Positions 16,580 through 25,090 of a DNA stretch of 46,568 nucleotides are shown here, in pieces. Each line of letters starts with the position of its first letter. Positions within the stretch are counted from its first letter, which is position 1. A model generated the notes under the pieces. That model was not told the origin of the DNA, did no database searches, and worked only from the letters and a program-made list of their open reading frames with translations. Made by a program: the position numbers and the translations under genes. The stretch comes from a virus: positions 1 to 46,568 of the IMG/VR virus record IMGVR_UViG_3300042471_001036; one strand, written 5' to 3'.

Positions 16580-17179
16580 ATGTCAGCAGCAAACAAATTT
16601 TTAGACGAACAGAGAAATAACGTAAACCACTTAAATTATTATTATTTCACAAACGCATTTACACCTAAAGAAATTGAAAAAATAATTGAAATAGGGGAAT
16701 CGTACCCTAAACAAGCCGCAACAACAGTGGGTCACGACCAAAGTCAGGATGTTTCCGATTATAGAATAAGTGAGATTGCTTGGTTGAATGAAACACCAGA
16801 AACCGCATTCATTTATGACAAATTGGCGGAATATGCTATTATTGCCAATAAAGAAATGTGGAACTTTGATATATGGGGATTTGGAGACGGATTACAATAT
16901 ACAAAATACTATGGAGATGGTGGTCATTACGATTGGCATGTTGATTTAGGTCCTGGCATTTCAAATAGAAAACTTTCTTGTGTGTTACAATTATCAACAC
17001 CAGAAGAATATGAAGGAGGTCAATTACAAATTAATCCAGGTGGGAATATAATTGAAGTACCAAAAGGATTGGGAACAATGGTTTTTTTCCCTTCGTTTTT
17101 ATTACATAGAGTAACTCCACTAACATCAGGTGTTAGAAAATCATTGGTTACTTGGTTTTGCGGGGCAAATCTTAGATAA
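16580..17179 (+). CDS. 2-oxoglutarate/Fe(II) oxygenase (prolyl-hydroxylase-like)
   Basis: 199 residues from ATG 16580; the open frame upstream is non-coding and overlaps the divergent gene. Iron ligands H120 and D122 in HYDWHVD, distal H176 in FLLHRV, and R186 for 2-oxoglutarate in VRKSLVTWF. EGGQLQI and KGLGTMVFFPS are the usual jelly-roll strands. This is the PKHD/PiuC-like form seen in phages, acting on protein or nucleotide substrates that cannot be told from sequence. One-base overlap with the next gene (TAATG). Confidence 0.9.
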   Translation: MSAANKFLDEQRNNVNHLNYYYFTNAFTPKEIEKIIEIGESYPKQAATTVGHDQSQDVSDYRISEIAWLNETPETAFIYDKLAEYAIIANKEMWNFDIWGFGDGLQYTKYYGDGGHYDWHVDLGPGISNRKLSCVLQLSTPEEYEGGQLQINPGGNIIEVPKGLGTMVFFPSFLLHRVTPLTSGVRKSLVTWFCGANLR

Positions 17180-17601
17180 TGATTAGGGAAAAAGTATCAC
17201 ATAAAGATTATTTCAAAATTGCCAAAGAGAATGAATATTTTCTTTGGCATTTTTTGCAAAAGGACCAAAATGAAGGTAGTCTTGCGATATCCACATTAAT
17301 TGGGGATATAAAGGAAACAAACACGTTACCGTTTATAATTGATAACATTAATATACCTTATTTTGAATCTTATACGGAGGACAGTATTGATTTTTTAATG
17401 GAATTGGGGATTAGATATGAAAACTTATATAGAAATGCTAAAATAGAACAAAAAAGAAAATTTAGTCCTGTTATAATCGGGTTCAAAAAATTTACCAAAA
17501 TATCTTCCACATTTGATTATTGTTATTGTCACGATGGAGTTATAAGTATACTAAATGACTTAGACCCAAAGTTTATAGAAGAATTAAATAATAGTTTGTA
17601 A
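17179..17601 (+). CDS. Hypothetical protein
   Basis: 140 residues, not recognised; mixed alpha/beta with an aromatic and cysteine cluster FDYCYCHDGVISILN near 111-125. Translationally coupled to the 2OG oxygenase through TAATG, so perhaps a partner protein. Followed by a terminator. Confidence 0.7.
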   Translation: MIREKVSHKDYFKIAKENEYFLWHFLQKDQNEGSLAISTLIGDIKETNTLPFIIDNINIPYFESYTEDSIDFLMELGIRYENLYRNAKIEQKRKFSPVIIGFKKFTKISSTFDYCYCHDGVISILNDLDPKFIEELNNSL

Positions 17602-17605
17602 TAAA

Positions 17606-17629
17606 AAACCCCGACCAAAATCGGGGTTT
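17606..17629. terminator. Bidirectional terminator
   Basis: AAACCCCGA / TCGGGGTTT hairpin with flanking A and T runs, between convergent genes ending at 17601 and 17634. Confidence 0.85.
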
Positions 17630-17633
17630 ATTT

Positions 17634-18215
17634 TTATTTTTCAGTGTTGAAAAAGAATACTTGAAACAGTCTTCCGTCGTACATATCCTTACCAAAATAA
17701 TCTAATGATACGTGGTAATTGTCTGCTCTGTACATTACACATCTATTAAATGAGTTTCCATATCTGTCAACCATTTCCCATTTTGTATAATCTTGCATAT
17801 CGTGACCTGGAGGAGCCGATTCTTTATATCCTGGTTCGTTTTCTCTCTTATAATCAAAATGTTGCCAACCAGTTTCTTTGTGTCTAAAAATACCTGTACC
17901 TGATGACAAAGGTGCGTTAGGAGTAAGGTAAATCAATGCCGCCCAATCAGTTGTTGAGTCCGCATGAATCCATGACCTATCTGATGCTGTTGTGTATTGG
18001 AATGACCCAGTATATTCACCACCCCACCAAGTAATCTCACCCGCAAATGGATAAAGAATATCTCTAAATTTTTTTCTAATTCCGTCAGATAAGAACGATT
18101 CAGTTCTCATTCCAGGGTAGTTCCCTCTTACTTTAAATTCTTGATTAAGGGCAAATTCTCTAACCTCCATTGGGTTTTCATAGAAGTTATCGATTGTTAA
18201 TGAATTAAATCTCAT
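17634..18215 (-). CDS. DUF6445-like oxygenase-fold protein
   Basis: 193 residues. Pattern TIDNFYENPMEVREFAL, GNYPGMRTESF, GSFQYTTASDRSWIHAD, DWAALIYLTPNAPLSSGTG, IFRHKETG and NRCVMYRADNYHVS corresponds to DUF6445, a family related to 2OG-Fe(II) oxygenases. H in RSWIHAD and H in NYHVS are candidate metal ligands. Frequently found in phages alongside other oxygenases. Own minus-strand unit. Confidence 0.8.
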   Translation of the reverse strand: MRFNSLTIDNFYENPMEVREFALNQEFKVRGNYPGMRTESFLSDGIRKKFRDILYPFAGEITWWGGEYTGSFQYTTASDRSWIHADSTTDWAALIYLTPNAPLSSGTGIFRHKETGWQHFDYKRENEPGYKESAPPGHDMQDYTKWEMVDRYGNSFNRCVMYRADNYHVSLDYFGKDMYDGRLFQVFFFNTEK

Positions 18216-18312
18216 ATGTTGCGTATTTTTCTATCTTAATTATAATCATAAATACAAATAAAAAAATATGACTTTTAATTTGTTTTTAGATATTTCTTTA
18301 TAAATTGTGTTT

Positions 18313-18615
18313 ATGGAAATAAAAGAAATTGTGTCCTATTTCCTTAATAGTGACTCCAACATTTTAGACGTGTCTTTCAGAACTATTGAAGACGACGAAG
18401 AGGTTATGAGAACCGACAGTATAGATTATAGTATTGTTGAAGATTACGGATTTGATTTAGTGACCGAATCTTTTGACTTTTTTGATGATGACTTTGAAGA
18501 TGACGAAGTCTTACCAATGGACAAAGTTGAATTAGATGAGGATGAATTAATTACGTTTTTAAACGAATATTATACGATTAACCCTGAGGTATTACCAAAG
18601 AGTGAGTTCTATTAA
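18313..18615 (+). CDS. Very acidic small protein
   Basis: 100 residues from ATG 18313. Rich in Asp/Glu (for example DFFDDDFEDDEVLPMDKVEL), which could mimic DNA or bind basic proteins, but no family is recognised. Its stop overlaps the convergent lipoprotein gene end by four bases. Confidence 0.7.
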   Translation: MEIKEIVSYFLNSDSNILDVSFRTIEDDEEVMRTDSIDYSIVEDYGFDLVTESFDFFDDDFEDDEVLPMDKVELDEDELITFLNEYYTINPEVLPKSEFY

Positions 18616-19142
18616 GGACCCACTCTTGTTAATGAAAGTGTCATAACTTGTTTCTGACCAAATTTACCGTTAAACCACGCTCCTTCTGTTTTTAATTGGA
18701 GGGATTGTAAACCATCGTCCTCAATTAAAAATGTAATCAGACGATGTCCGCCGCTTTGTGAGGTGTAGTCATATTGTAGATAACCCGCATGATACGGAGT
18801 TCCACCAAAAGTTTTATAAAAAATTTCATTAGGAGAATTTCCATACTGCCAAATATCTTGGCCAGCATTTGAAACCCCTAATAATTTCATTCTAACTGTA
18901 GAATAGTCAAAATGAAAATAAGAGTTGTTAATGGGAATATTATTAAATGGATGAGGTAAGTTAGGATTTACATATGTTGTACCAACAAGGTATAAAGAAT
19001 CCCTTGTATAGTTTTGGTCCACATTTGTAATCTCTAACTTTGATACCACGTACTTACCACTTAATGTAACATCTTTAATTTCAACCACATATTGTTCACA
19101 AGAGGTTAAAAATATACCTAATAATAAAATAAGTTTTCTCAT
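18612..19142 (-). CDS. Phage-encoded lipoprotein
   Basis: 176 residues. Signal MRKLILLLGIFLTSCEQ with lipobox LTSC (cysteine 15). The mature part is beta-rich: TLSGKYVVSKLEITNVD, SLYLVGTTYVNPN, HRLITFLIEDDGLQSLQLK. No enzyme motif. Exported lipoproteins in phages can block receptors (superinfection exclusion), which is a hypothesis here. The upstream minus-strand TATCTTAG is a weak -7 box a few bases from the ATG. Confidence 0.8.
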   Translation of the reverse strand: MRKLILLLGIFLTSCEQYVVEIKDVTLSGKYVVSKLEITNVDQNYTRDSLYLVGTTYVNPNLPHPFNNIPINNSYFHFDYSTVRMKLLGVSNAGQDIWQYGNSPNEIFYKTFGGTPYHAGYLQYDYTSQSGGHRLITFLIEDDGLQSLQLKTEGAWFNGKFGQKQVMTLSLTRVGP

Positions 19143-19190
19143 GGGGCTAAGATAATCAAATTCTTTTCAAATTACAAAATATTTATTAAC

Positions 19191-19439
19191 ATGACATTAG
19201 ACGTAGATTTCCTTATAGATTTTTTTAAAAAATTTTCAAACACAGAATCAAAAGGTGAAATGGGTGAACAAGACGCAGCCGCAGCTGCTTCACCAGCACC
19301 TTCATCAGGAGGAGGTGGGAAAGTTCCTAAATGGTCTGATTCATATAATATAACAAGAGGAAAGGCAAATAAATTAGGTGCTTCGGGAGAAAAATGGGAA
19401 ACTGGCCTCACAAGAGGTGCTGCTAATCAAATTTGGTAA
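19191..19439 (+). CDS. Small conserved phage protein (GKAN..KWETGLTRGAAN)
   Basis: 82 residues. A helical start (VDFLIDFFKKFSN), an alanine/proline/glycine linker, and a conserved end SYNITRGKANKL, KWETGLTRGAANQIW. Proteins ending in this pattern are common in large marine phages; function unknown. First gene of the plus-strand set leading to the tagged proteins at 19473-22094. Confidence 0.75.
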   Translation: MTLDVDFLIDFFKKFSNTESKGEMGEQDAAAAASPAPSSGGGGKVPKWSDSYNITRGKANKLGASGEKWETGLTRGAANQIW

Positions 19440-19472
19440 TAATCGTATATTTATAAATAAAAATTACTTATC

Positions 19473-20360
19473 ATGGTACAACCACAATACAGCCCACAAG
19501 AGGCGCTAGACAGAATAAAATTGATGATGAAGTATGATACTTCAAAAACGTTAAATGAAAACGTTGAAACAATTAAACAACCAGTAAATGAGGTTGCCCC
19601 ATTAGTTATTCCTGCAATTACAATCGCAGCACCTTGGCTTTGGGCCGCAGGGGCAACCGCAGCAGCAGCTGTAGGTGCTTGGATTTATAAGGTCCAAGGA
19701 GGAGGAGACGCTTTTAGTAAAACCCAAACATTTTTACAAGGATGTTCTTCACTTGATAAAAACTTAAAACCAACTCAAAGTAAAGGAGACCACAGAGAGG
19801 CTGCGGATTCAATATACAACGCTATTCAAGGAATAGGTACTGATGAGGATGCAATTAAAGGAGCTATATCATCGATGGAAACTGTTGCCGACCTTTGTGC
19901 AATGGCGAAATACTACAATAAAGTTTATGGTGATTTATATGATGACTTAGATAGTGATATTGATGGAGAAGATTTTAGAAAATATGTTTGGTCAGCAATT
20001 GCACCTATAGTTGACGACGCTGAAGAAGATTTGGCAAAATCAAAAGAAGAAGGTGGTAAAGAAGAAGGTGATGGTAAAAAGAAAAAAGGCGGAGGCGGAG
20101 GAACTGGTGGCGGATATAAACCATGTTCAGGAAGCTACACTAAAGGATGTAAGTCTGATGCAATTGCAAAAGTTCAAGGATGTTTAGGATTAGTTACCGA
20201 CGGTAAATTTGGTCCAAAAACTGAAGCGGCGTTAAAGGCAAAAGGATTTTCATCATTTACAGATGCAGAGGTTGATAAAATCTGTAATAAACCAACAACA
20301 ACACCTACAGTAGATTCTGATGAAGAAGATGTTGATGGAGTAGACCCAAATCAAATTTAA
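19473..20360 (+). CDS. Tagged protein with annexin-like and peptidoglycan-binding domains
   Basis: 295 residues. Tag: PQEALDRIKLMMKYDTSKTL then LNEN (residues 27-30). A hydrophobic stretch at about 42-72 (IPAITIAAPWLWAAGATAAA) can cross a membrane. Residues 110-172 look like one annexin repeat: AADSIYNAIQGIGTDEDAIK, ending LDSDIDGEDFRKY; GIGTDE is the type II calcium-binding loop. Glycine/lysine-rich linker, then a PG_binding_1-like domain at 224-260 (AIAKVQGCLGLVTDGKFGPK). A membrane- and wall-binding protein carried in the virion would suit genome delivery. The annexin resemblance rests on motif reading only. Confidence 0.75.
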   Translation: MVQPQYSPQEALDRIKLMMKYDTSKTLNENVETIKQPVNEVAPLVIPAITIAAPWLWAAGATAAAAVGAWIYKVQGGGDAFSKTQTFLQGCSSLDKNLKPTQSKGDHREAADSIYNAIQGIGTDEDAIKGAISSMETVADLCAMAKYYNKVYGDLYDDLDSDIDGEDFRKYVWSAIAPIVDDAEEDLAKSKEEGGKEEGDGKKKKGGGGGTGGGYKPCSGSYTKGCKSDAIAKVQGCLGLVTDGKFGPKTEAALKAKGFSSFTDAEVDKICNKPTTTPTVDSDEEDVDGVDPNQI

Positions 20361-20363
20361 AAT

Positions 20364-21380
20364 ATGAAACAGTTTTTAATAGAAGAAGAATCAGAAAAGA
20401 AAAATATTTTGTCAATGCACAAATCTTTGATGAAAGAACAAACTAAAGCGACGGGAGAATTATCTCCTGAAGAAGGTCTTTTACGTAAAGCTATTAGTGC
20501 TGGATGTTTGAAAAACGGTTCATTAAAACGTCAAAAATCTACAGGTAAACTATACTACAAGAAAGAAAGTACTAAACAAGTTGGAAAATTTGTTAGATTT
20601 TTTCCTGACATGACTTTTGCATTTGAAGACGGAAGTAGAAAAGGAAAATGGGTTTGTCCTCAATTAGCAAATGCAACTGCGACTGAAATTACAACACAAC
20701 AAACAACGGCAGATAACGAATCTAAAATTGCGACCGAAATTAAAAAAGGTTGGAAAAAATTAGAAACTTTAAGAGCTGAAGGAGTTGATTTAACAACATT
20801 AGATAAAGTTTACGACACTCAAGTTGTTGGTAACGTAACATTATACAGACCAAAAGGTTCCTCAACAAATTTTACACCAAACACTTCAACAACAGATTTT
20901 AACAAAGACCAATTATCATTCATTTCTACGTTTGAACAAAAAGGATATAAGTTAAATCCAAGTAGAATCGAACAATCAACTTTGGTAAAGGTTACCGATA
21001 AAGATTTAGGTGCACCTGCAGACCTTTTCCCTAATGGATTGGTTATGTGGTATAATCCTAATACTCAAGACGATATTAAAAGAAATGATGGAAGCGTTCT
21101 TTCGGATGTTCTTTCAAATCAATCAATTAATAGACAAGCTTGTAGAAAAAATGTTACGGATTACTTCGAAACATTCAGAAGAAAAAATAGTATTGTCATT
21201 GACCCAGCAACAATTAACAAAGCGAAAAGAATTGTACAAGCTTGTAAGGATGAACACTATGGTAAATGGGGTATTGCAGGTGGTGGAAATAGATTAGACA
21301 ATTATTTAGATATATTATCAGGAAATAAAGAAGGTGGTCCAACATCATACGGAGACGATTCAATTTGGAGAATAAAGTAA
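20364..21380 (+). CDS. Tagged virion-type protein
   Basis: 338 residues, three bases after the preceding gene. The tag FLIEEESEKKNILSMHKSLMKEQ parallels the start of the 14246 protein. The middle is a small beta domain (KLYYKKESTKQ, VRFFPDMTFAFEDGSRKG), and the C-terminal third is helical (NRQACRKNVTDYFETFRRKN). Function unknown; organisation points to a cargo or structural role. Confidence 0.75.
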   Translation: MKQFLIEEESEKKNILSMHKSLMKEQTKATGELSPEEGLLRKAISAGCLKNGSLKRQKSTGKLYYKKESTKQVGKFVRFFPDMTFAFEDGSRKGKWVCPQLANATATEITTQQTTADNESKIATEIKKGWKKLETLRAEGVDLTTLDKVYDTQVVGNVTLYRPKGSSTNFTPNTSTTDFNKDQLSFISTFEQKGYKLNPSRIEQSTLVKVTDKDLGAPADLFPNGLVMWYNPNTQDDIKRNDGSVLSDVLSNQSINRQACRKNVTDYFETFRRKNSIVIDPATINKAKRIVQACKDEHYGKWGIAGGGNRLDNYLDILSGNKEGGPTSYGDDSIWRIK

Positions 21381-21389
21381 TTTGAGAAT

Positions 21390-22094
21390 ATGTTAGATAA
21401 AAACATCAAAAAAGCAATTTTAGAAACTAAAGAAAGGAAAGAAAAACTTTTGATTGAAGAAAATTTAGTCAAAAGTAGAATTATGATGATTTTTGAGTCA
21501 GAAAAAAACATCAAAAATTTTAGTTCTCTTCCTAAGAAAAAACAAGAAAAAATTGCTTATAAACTTTTAGAAGAAATTAATTACCTACAAGAAACAAGTT
21601 TGTTGAATGAACAACTTATGGACTTTTTAGGTAAAATCTTTGGGAATAGTTTAGGAGGTATTTTTCAAACGGTTGCTGAACCTTTAGTTAATTCAGTATT
21701 AAGTGCAATTGGACTAAAAGGATATTTTAAAGATTTTTTAGTTTCATTTATAACAACAAACCCTGCAAGATTAGCTAAAGCAATGAAAAGTTGTGAAGAA
21801 CTTACAAAATTAATTGCTGAGGCGTTGTCTGAGGCGGTCTTCATGATGATTCAAAGACAACAAGGATTAGAAGGTCAAGGATATACGTTCCTTAGAAATG
21901 CTTTAGGAGGCGCGGTTAAAGATTATGGGTTTATACAAAGTATTGAAAAACAGATAAGTGGAATAGTTTGTGAATTGTTTGGAAAAATGAATGATAAAGC
22001 TTCAGGAGTTTACGACAAACTTAAAACTGATGTTACTAGTGGTGGTCTTGGAGGTCTAATTCCATCTTTGGGAACTTCAGCTACGCCAAAATAA
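21390..22094 (+). CDS. Tagged helical protein, possible membrane-active
   Basis: 234 residues. Charged N-terminal helices (NIKKAILETKERKEKLLIEE; SRIMMIFESEKNI) end with SLLNEQLMDFLG (about 73-84), the LNEQ junction typical of the tag. The rest is amphipathic/hydrophobic with glycines (FGNSLGGIFQTVAEPLVN, LVSFITTNPARLAKAM), ending GGLGGLIPSLGTSATPK. Could be a membrane-inserting cargo protein. Third of three consecutive tagged genes. Confidence 0.7.
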   Translation: MLDKNIKKAILETKERKEKLLIEENLVKSRIMMIFESEKNIKNFSSLPKKKQEKIAYKLLEEINYLQETSLLNEQLMDFLGKIFGNSLGGIFQTVAEPLVNSVLSAIGLKGYFKDFLVSFITTNPARLAKAMKSCEELTKLIAEALSEAVFMMIQRQQGLEGQGYTFLRNALGGAVKDYGFIQSIEKQISGIVCELFGKMNDKASGVYDKLKTDVTSGGLGGLIPSLGTSATPK

Positions 22095-22152
22095 GTAAAA
22101 CTATTTTGTGATAAACTGACGAACAAAAATAAAGGGGGTGTTCTAAAGTCTA

Positions 22153-22183
22153 AAAAAAGAAGGGTTATTTACCCTTCTTTTTT
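22153..22183. terminator. Bidirectional terminator
   Basis: AAAAAAGAAGGGT / ACCCTTCTTTTTT hairpin; it overlaps the end of clpP on the minus strand and follows the 21390 gene after 60 bases. Confidence 0.85.
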
Positions 22184-22845
22184 GTTTTAACAATTTCATC
22201 AATAATTCCGTAAGCTAACGCCTCTTCACTATCTAACCATAAATCACGAGTTGCATCAAGTTTAACTTGTTCTGCGGTTTTACCACAATATTCACCTAAA
22301 AGGTCAAATAAAGTATCGTTGATTTTTTCCCATTCTTTAAATGATACTCTAGCGTCTTGGATATTTCCACCAGCACCTCCTGAAGATTGGTGTAACATAG
22401 TTCTTGAGAACTTTAATGAACTTCTTTTACCTTTAGTTCCTGCACCTAACAATACTGACCCCATAGATGCTGCCATACCTGTGTTAATAGTTCTAATATC
22501 ACAAGCGATGTAATTCATAACATCAACCATAGATAAACCAGATTTAACACTTCCACCTGGAGAGTCAATATGCATTGTAATATCTGTTTTATCGCTTGAA
22601 TCCAAGAACATTAATTGAGCTTGAACTATTGTTGACATATGGTCATTAACAGGACCCGCAACCCATAGAATCCTATCTCTCATTAATCTTGAAAAGATAT
22701 CAATTTGAGTTGCCCTCAATTCCCTTTCTTCCAAAATATAAGGAGTCATGGAAGATTCGATATGGTTTGAAAAATTATGTAAATCCAATGAAGACTTACC
22801 TAAATGTTTAACGTAGTAGTTTTGAAAATCTTGTCCTATATTCAT
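22165..22845 (-). CDS. clpP: ClpP-like serine protease
   Basis: 226 residues. Catalytic triad S127 (GMAASMGSVL), H152 (RTMLHQSSGG) and D201 (TRDLWLDSEEA); MHIDSPGGSV (91-100) forms the substrate-binding glycine-rich loop. The N-terminal 50 residues are longer than in bacterial ClpP. No ClpX/ClpA ATPase lies in the window, so it may join host ATPases or act as a prohead-type protease; phages of T5 or lambda type use ClpP-fold enzymes for head maturation. That would suit the tagged-protein hypothesis. Own promoter upstream. Confidence 0.93.
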   Translation of the reverse strand: MNIGQDFQNYYVKHLGKSSLDLHNFSNHIESSMTPYILEERELRATQIDIFSRLMRDRILWVAGPVNDHMSTIVQAQLMFLDSSDKTDITMHIDSPGGSVKSGLSMVDVMNYIACDIRTINTGMAASMGSVLLGAGTKGKRSSLKFSRTMLHQSSGGAGGNIQDARVSFKEWEKINDTLFDLLGEYCGKTAEQVKLDATRDLWLDSEEALAYGIIDEIVKTKKKGK

Positions 22846-22862
22846 ATATGTTTTATTTTGAA

Positions 22863-22870
22863 CAAAGATA
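22863..22870 (-). promoter_or_regulatory. Promoter -7 element of clpP
   Basis: Minus-strand TATCTTTG, 17 bases before the clpP ATG; matches the TAnnTTTG consensus. Confidence 0.65.
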
Positions 22871-22877
22871 AGAAAAA

Positions 22878-23516
22878 TTAACTTAAACCCAAAATATCAT
22901 CTGAAATTTCTTTTGCGGATAACTCCTTCCAATTTCTTGGGTGTTGATAAGACCAAAAAACTTTCCAGTTTCCAAACCAAAGATTACCATATTTTCTTGT
23001 TTCACCAACACTTTTGAAATCATTTACTGTTTTATGAAACCTACCTATGTTGTATGTTTTATATGGAGACTGGATTTCAGTTGAGTATTGATTGTTAATT
23101 TCCTCAAATTTAGAATTAACTTTTACAATACACCCGTGTTTTTTTTGATATTCATCAATACTTTTAGTCCAAATCTTGGCATCTTCAATATTATCCGTAA
23201 CTAAATTAAATTGAACTAATTGGCCACAATCATTATACCTATGAGAATGTATTTTTTGTAAGCCAACATTTTTTACAAATTTGAAAATTGATATTTCATA
23301 GTCTCCGTAGAATTCACCAAAGAAATAAAAATTATAATCTTTGACAACATTGGCGTTTCTGTTAAAATGAAATCCTTCTACAAATTTTGATTCAGGATTG
23401 TCTTTAACATATTCACGAACCTCAACATAATAAAAATGTTCAGGACCCCAAACATTAACATAAATGTAAGGGTCAAACTTAATCTCTATCCGTTCATTAT
23501 TTACGATAATAAACAT
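22878..23516 (-). CDS. Hypothetical protein coupled to carbamoyltransferase
   Basis: 212 residues, aromatic-rich (YIYVNVWGPEHFYYVEV, YNFYFFGEFYGDYEISIFK), no family recognised. Its start overlaps the end of the carbamoyltransferase gene by 20 bases, implying coupled translation and possibly a shared pathway. Confidence 0.75.
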   Translation of the reverse strand: MFIIVNNERIEIKFDPYIYVNVWGPEHFYYVEVREYVKDNPESKFVEGFHFNRNANVVKDYNFYFFGEFYGDYEISIFKFVKNVGLQKIHSHRYNDCGQLVQFNLVTDNIEDAKIWTKSIDEYQKKHGCIVKVNSKFEEINNQYSTEIQSPYKTYNIGRFHKTVNDFKSVGETRKYGNLWFGNWKVFWSYQHPRNWKELSAKEISDDILGLS

Positions 23517-25089
23517 AATCTCCTATAATTAATTTATCTATGATTCCTTTTTTTAACGTATCAAACGCTTGTTGTGGAGAATCTATAATTGGTTCGTTGT
23601 GAGAATTAAATGACGTATTCAATAAAACAGGGATTCCTGAAATTTTATAATACGCGTTTAATATTTCCCAAAACTTTTTGTTTTTATTTTTTACAACAAT
23701 CTGAGGTCTTGCCGTTTTATCGGATTTTTGAATAACTGCGGGAATTTTGTTTATCCAAGATTCTCTTGTGGAATAACAAATTGTCATAAATTCAGAAGAG
23801 TATTTTGATTTGGAAGGATAAAAAATTTCGTCAAAATATTCTTCCATTACAATTGGTGCAAATGGCATTATTTCATACCTCTTAAGTCTTTCATTTAGAA
23901 CTCGGTGCGTACCAATTTCGGTTGGTTTAACCAATATACTTCGTGCGCCTAATGCTCTTGGACCATGTTCAAATCTATCCTGAAACCATCCTATAATACC
24001 ACCATTATCGATGTCTGATGCAATTTCTTCAGGTACATATAGTGACTTATTGAAGTCATAATCTTTTGATATGTTGTCCACTTCTTCATTTGTGTATTCA
24101 ATACCAAAAAACACATTTTTTAACTTAATTGGTTTTGTTATTTCACCCAACTCCACAGCTTTTTTAATACAGGCACCTAATGGAAGTCCTTCATCACCCA
24201 TTGGGGGATAAACAAAAATCTCATCAACAAAATCTAATTCATTTATCTTTTGGTTCAACTTTACGTTTGCAAAAAGTCCACCCGAGAACGCAAATTTTCT
24301 ATACTCAGGGTAAAGTTTGTTTAGGTCAGTTAAAAACTCAACAAACATTTTGTTTGTATAATGTTGTAAATTATATGAAAAAACTTCTCGTTGTTCTTTG
24401 GTATCAAAGGCACCTTGTAATCGTAATGAGTCCATTAAAAATTTAGTTCTTTCTCCTGTTGTTGATGGACTAAATTTTAAATCTTTATATTTTATAACGG
24501 ACTTTAACATATTAATAATGTTTTCATCGTAATATCCGTCCGCCGCCATACCCATTAATTTACCTTCATCTTTACAAATTTTCCAAATTGATGCACCGTC
24601 CTCACCAACCCCTAAAATACCTGTAGTAGAAAATCCCCAAAGATGTGATAAACTTCCAAAGGTTGAATAATCCAAACTTTTAAGTAATGTCATTTTACCA
24701 TTTTCACATAGGTAAATTTTCATAACTGACTTATCACCTCCACCATCATAGGATATTGTCATAACTTTTCCGTCCATTCCACTTGTAAAATATGAACCGT
24801 AACAATGTGAGTCGTGGTGACTAACTCTTTCATATTTACCATTTGTAAGTTCATCTGCATACAAATCAGGTACTGGCTCTACCATTATTCTATAGTCCGC
24901 ATCTTTTATTTGTAAACCAGATAATTCAACAATTTTGGATGACGATAAATTTGGAAATGATTCGTATTTATCTCCTGCTTTGATTCTACTTAATCTCTCT
25001 TCCTCAATAACATATTTTATTTCACCATCAATGATTAATGATGATGTTGCACTATGTGAACCCGCAAAAAAAGAATAAATTGAACTCAT
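23497..25089 (-). CDS. NodU/TobZ-family carbamoyltransferase 1
   Basis: 530 residues. N-terminal Kae1-like half with HHDSHCYGSYFTSG (91-104; the HH and H are metal ligands) and ISYDGGGD (112-119); C-terminal YrdC-like half with IGWFQDRFEHGPRALGARSI, RYEIMPFAPIV and PVLLNTSFNSHNEP. It transfers a carbamoyl group from carbamoyl phosphate to a hydroxyl, via carbamoyl-AMP. Family members modify sugars of Nod factors and antibiotics. Phage relatives occur in DNA hypermodification or surface-glycan clusters. Begins one base after the second carbamoyltransferase stops. Confidence 0.92.
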   Translation of the reverse strand: MSSIYSFFAGSHSATSSLIIDGEIKYVIEEERLSRIKAGDKYESFPNLSSSKIVELSGLQIKDADYRIMVEPVPDLYADELTNGKYERVSHHDSHCYGSYFTSGMDGKVMTISYDGGGDKSVMKIYLCENGKMTLLKSLDYSTFGSLSHLWGFSTTGILGVGEDGASIWKICKDEGKLMGMAADGYYDENIINMLKSVIKYKDLKFSPSTTGERTKFLMDSLRLQGAFDTKEQREVFSYNLQHYTNKMFVEFLTDLNKLYPEYRKFAFSGGLFANVKLNQKINELDFVDEIFVYPPMGDEGLPLGACIKKAVELGEITKPIKLKNVFFGIEYTNEEVDNISKDYDFNKSLYVPEEIASDIDNGGIIGWFQDRFEHGPRALGARSILVKPTEIGTHRVLNERLKRYEIMPFAPIVMEEYFDEIFYPSKSKYSSEFMTICYSTRESWINKIPAVIQKSDKTARPQIVVKNKNKKFWEILNAYYKISGIPVLLNTSFNSHNEPIIDSPQQAFDTLKKGIIDKLIIGDYVYYRK

Positions 25090-25090
25090 A

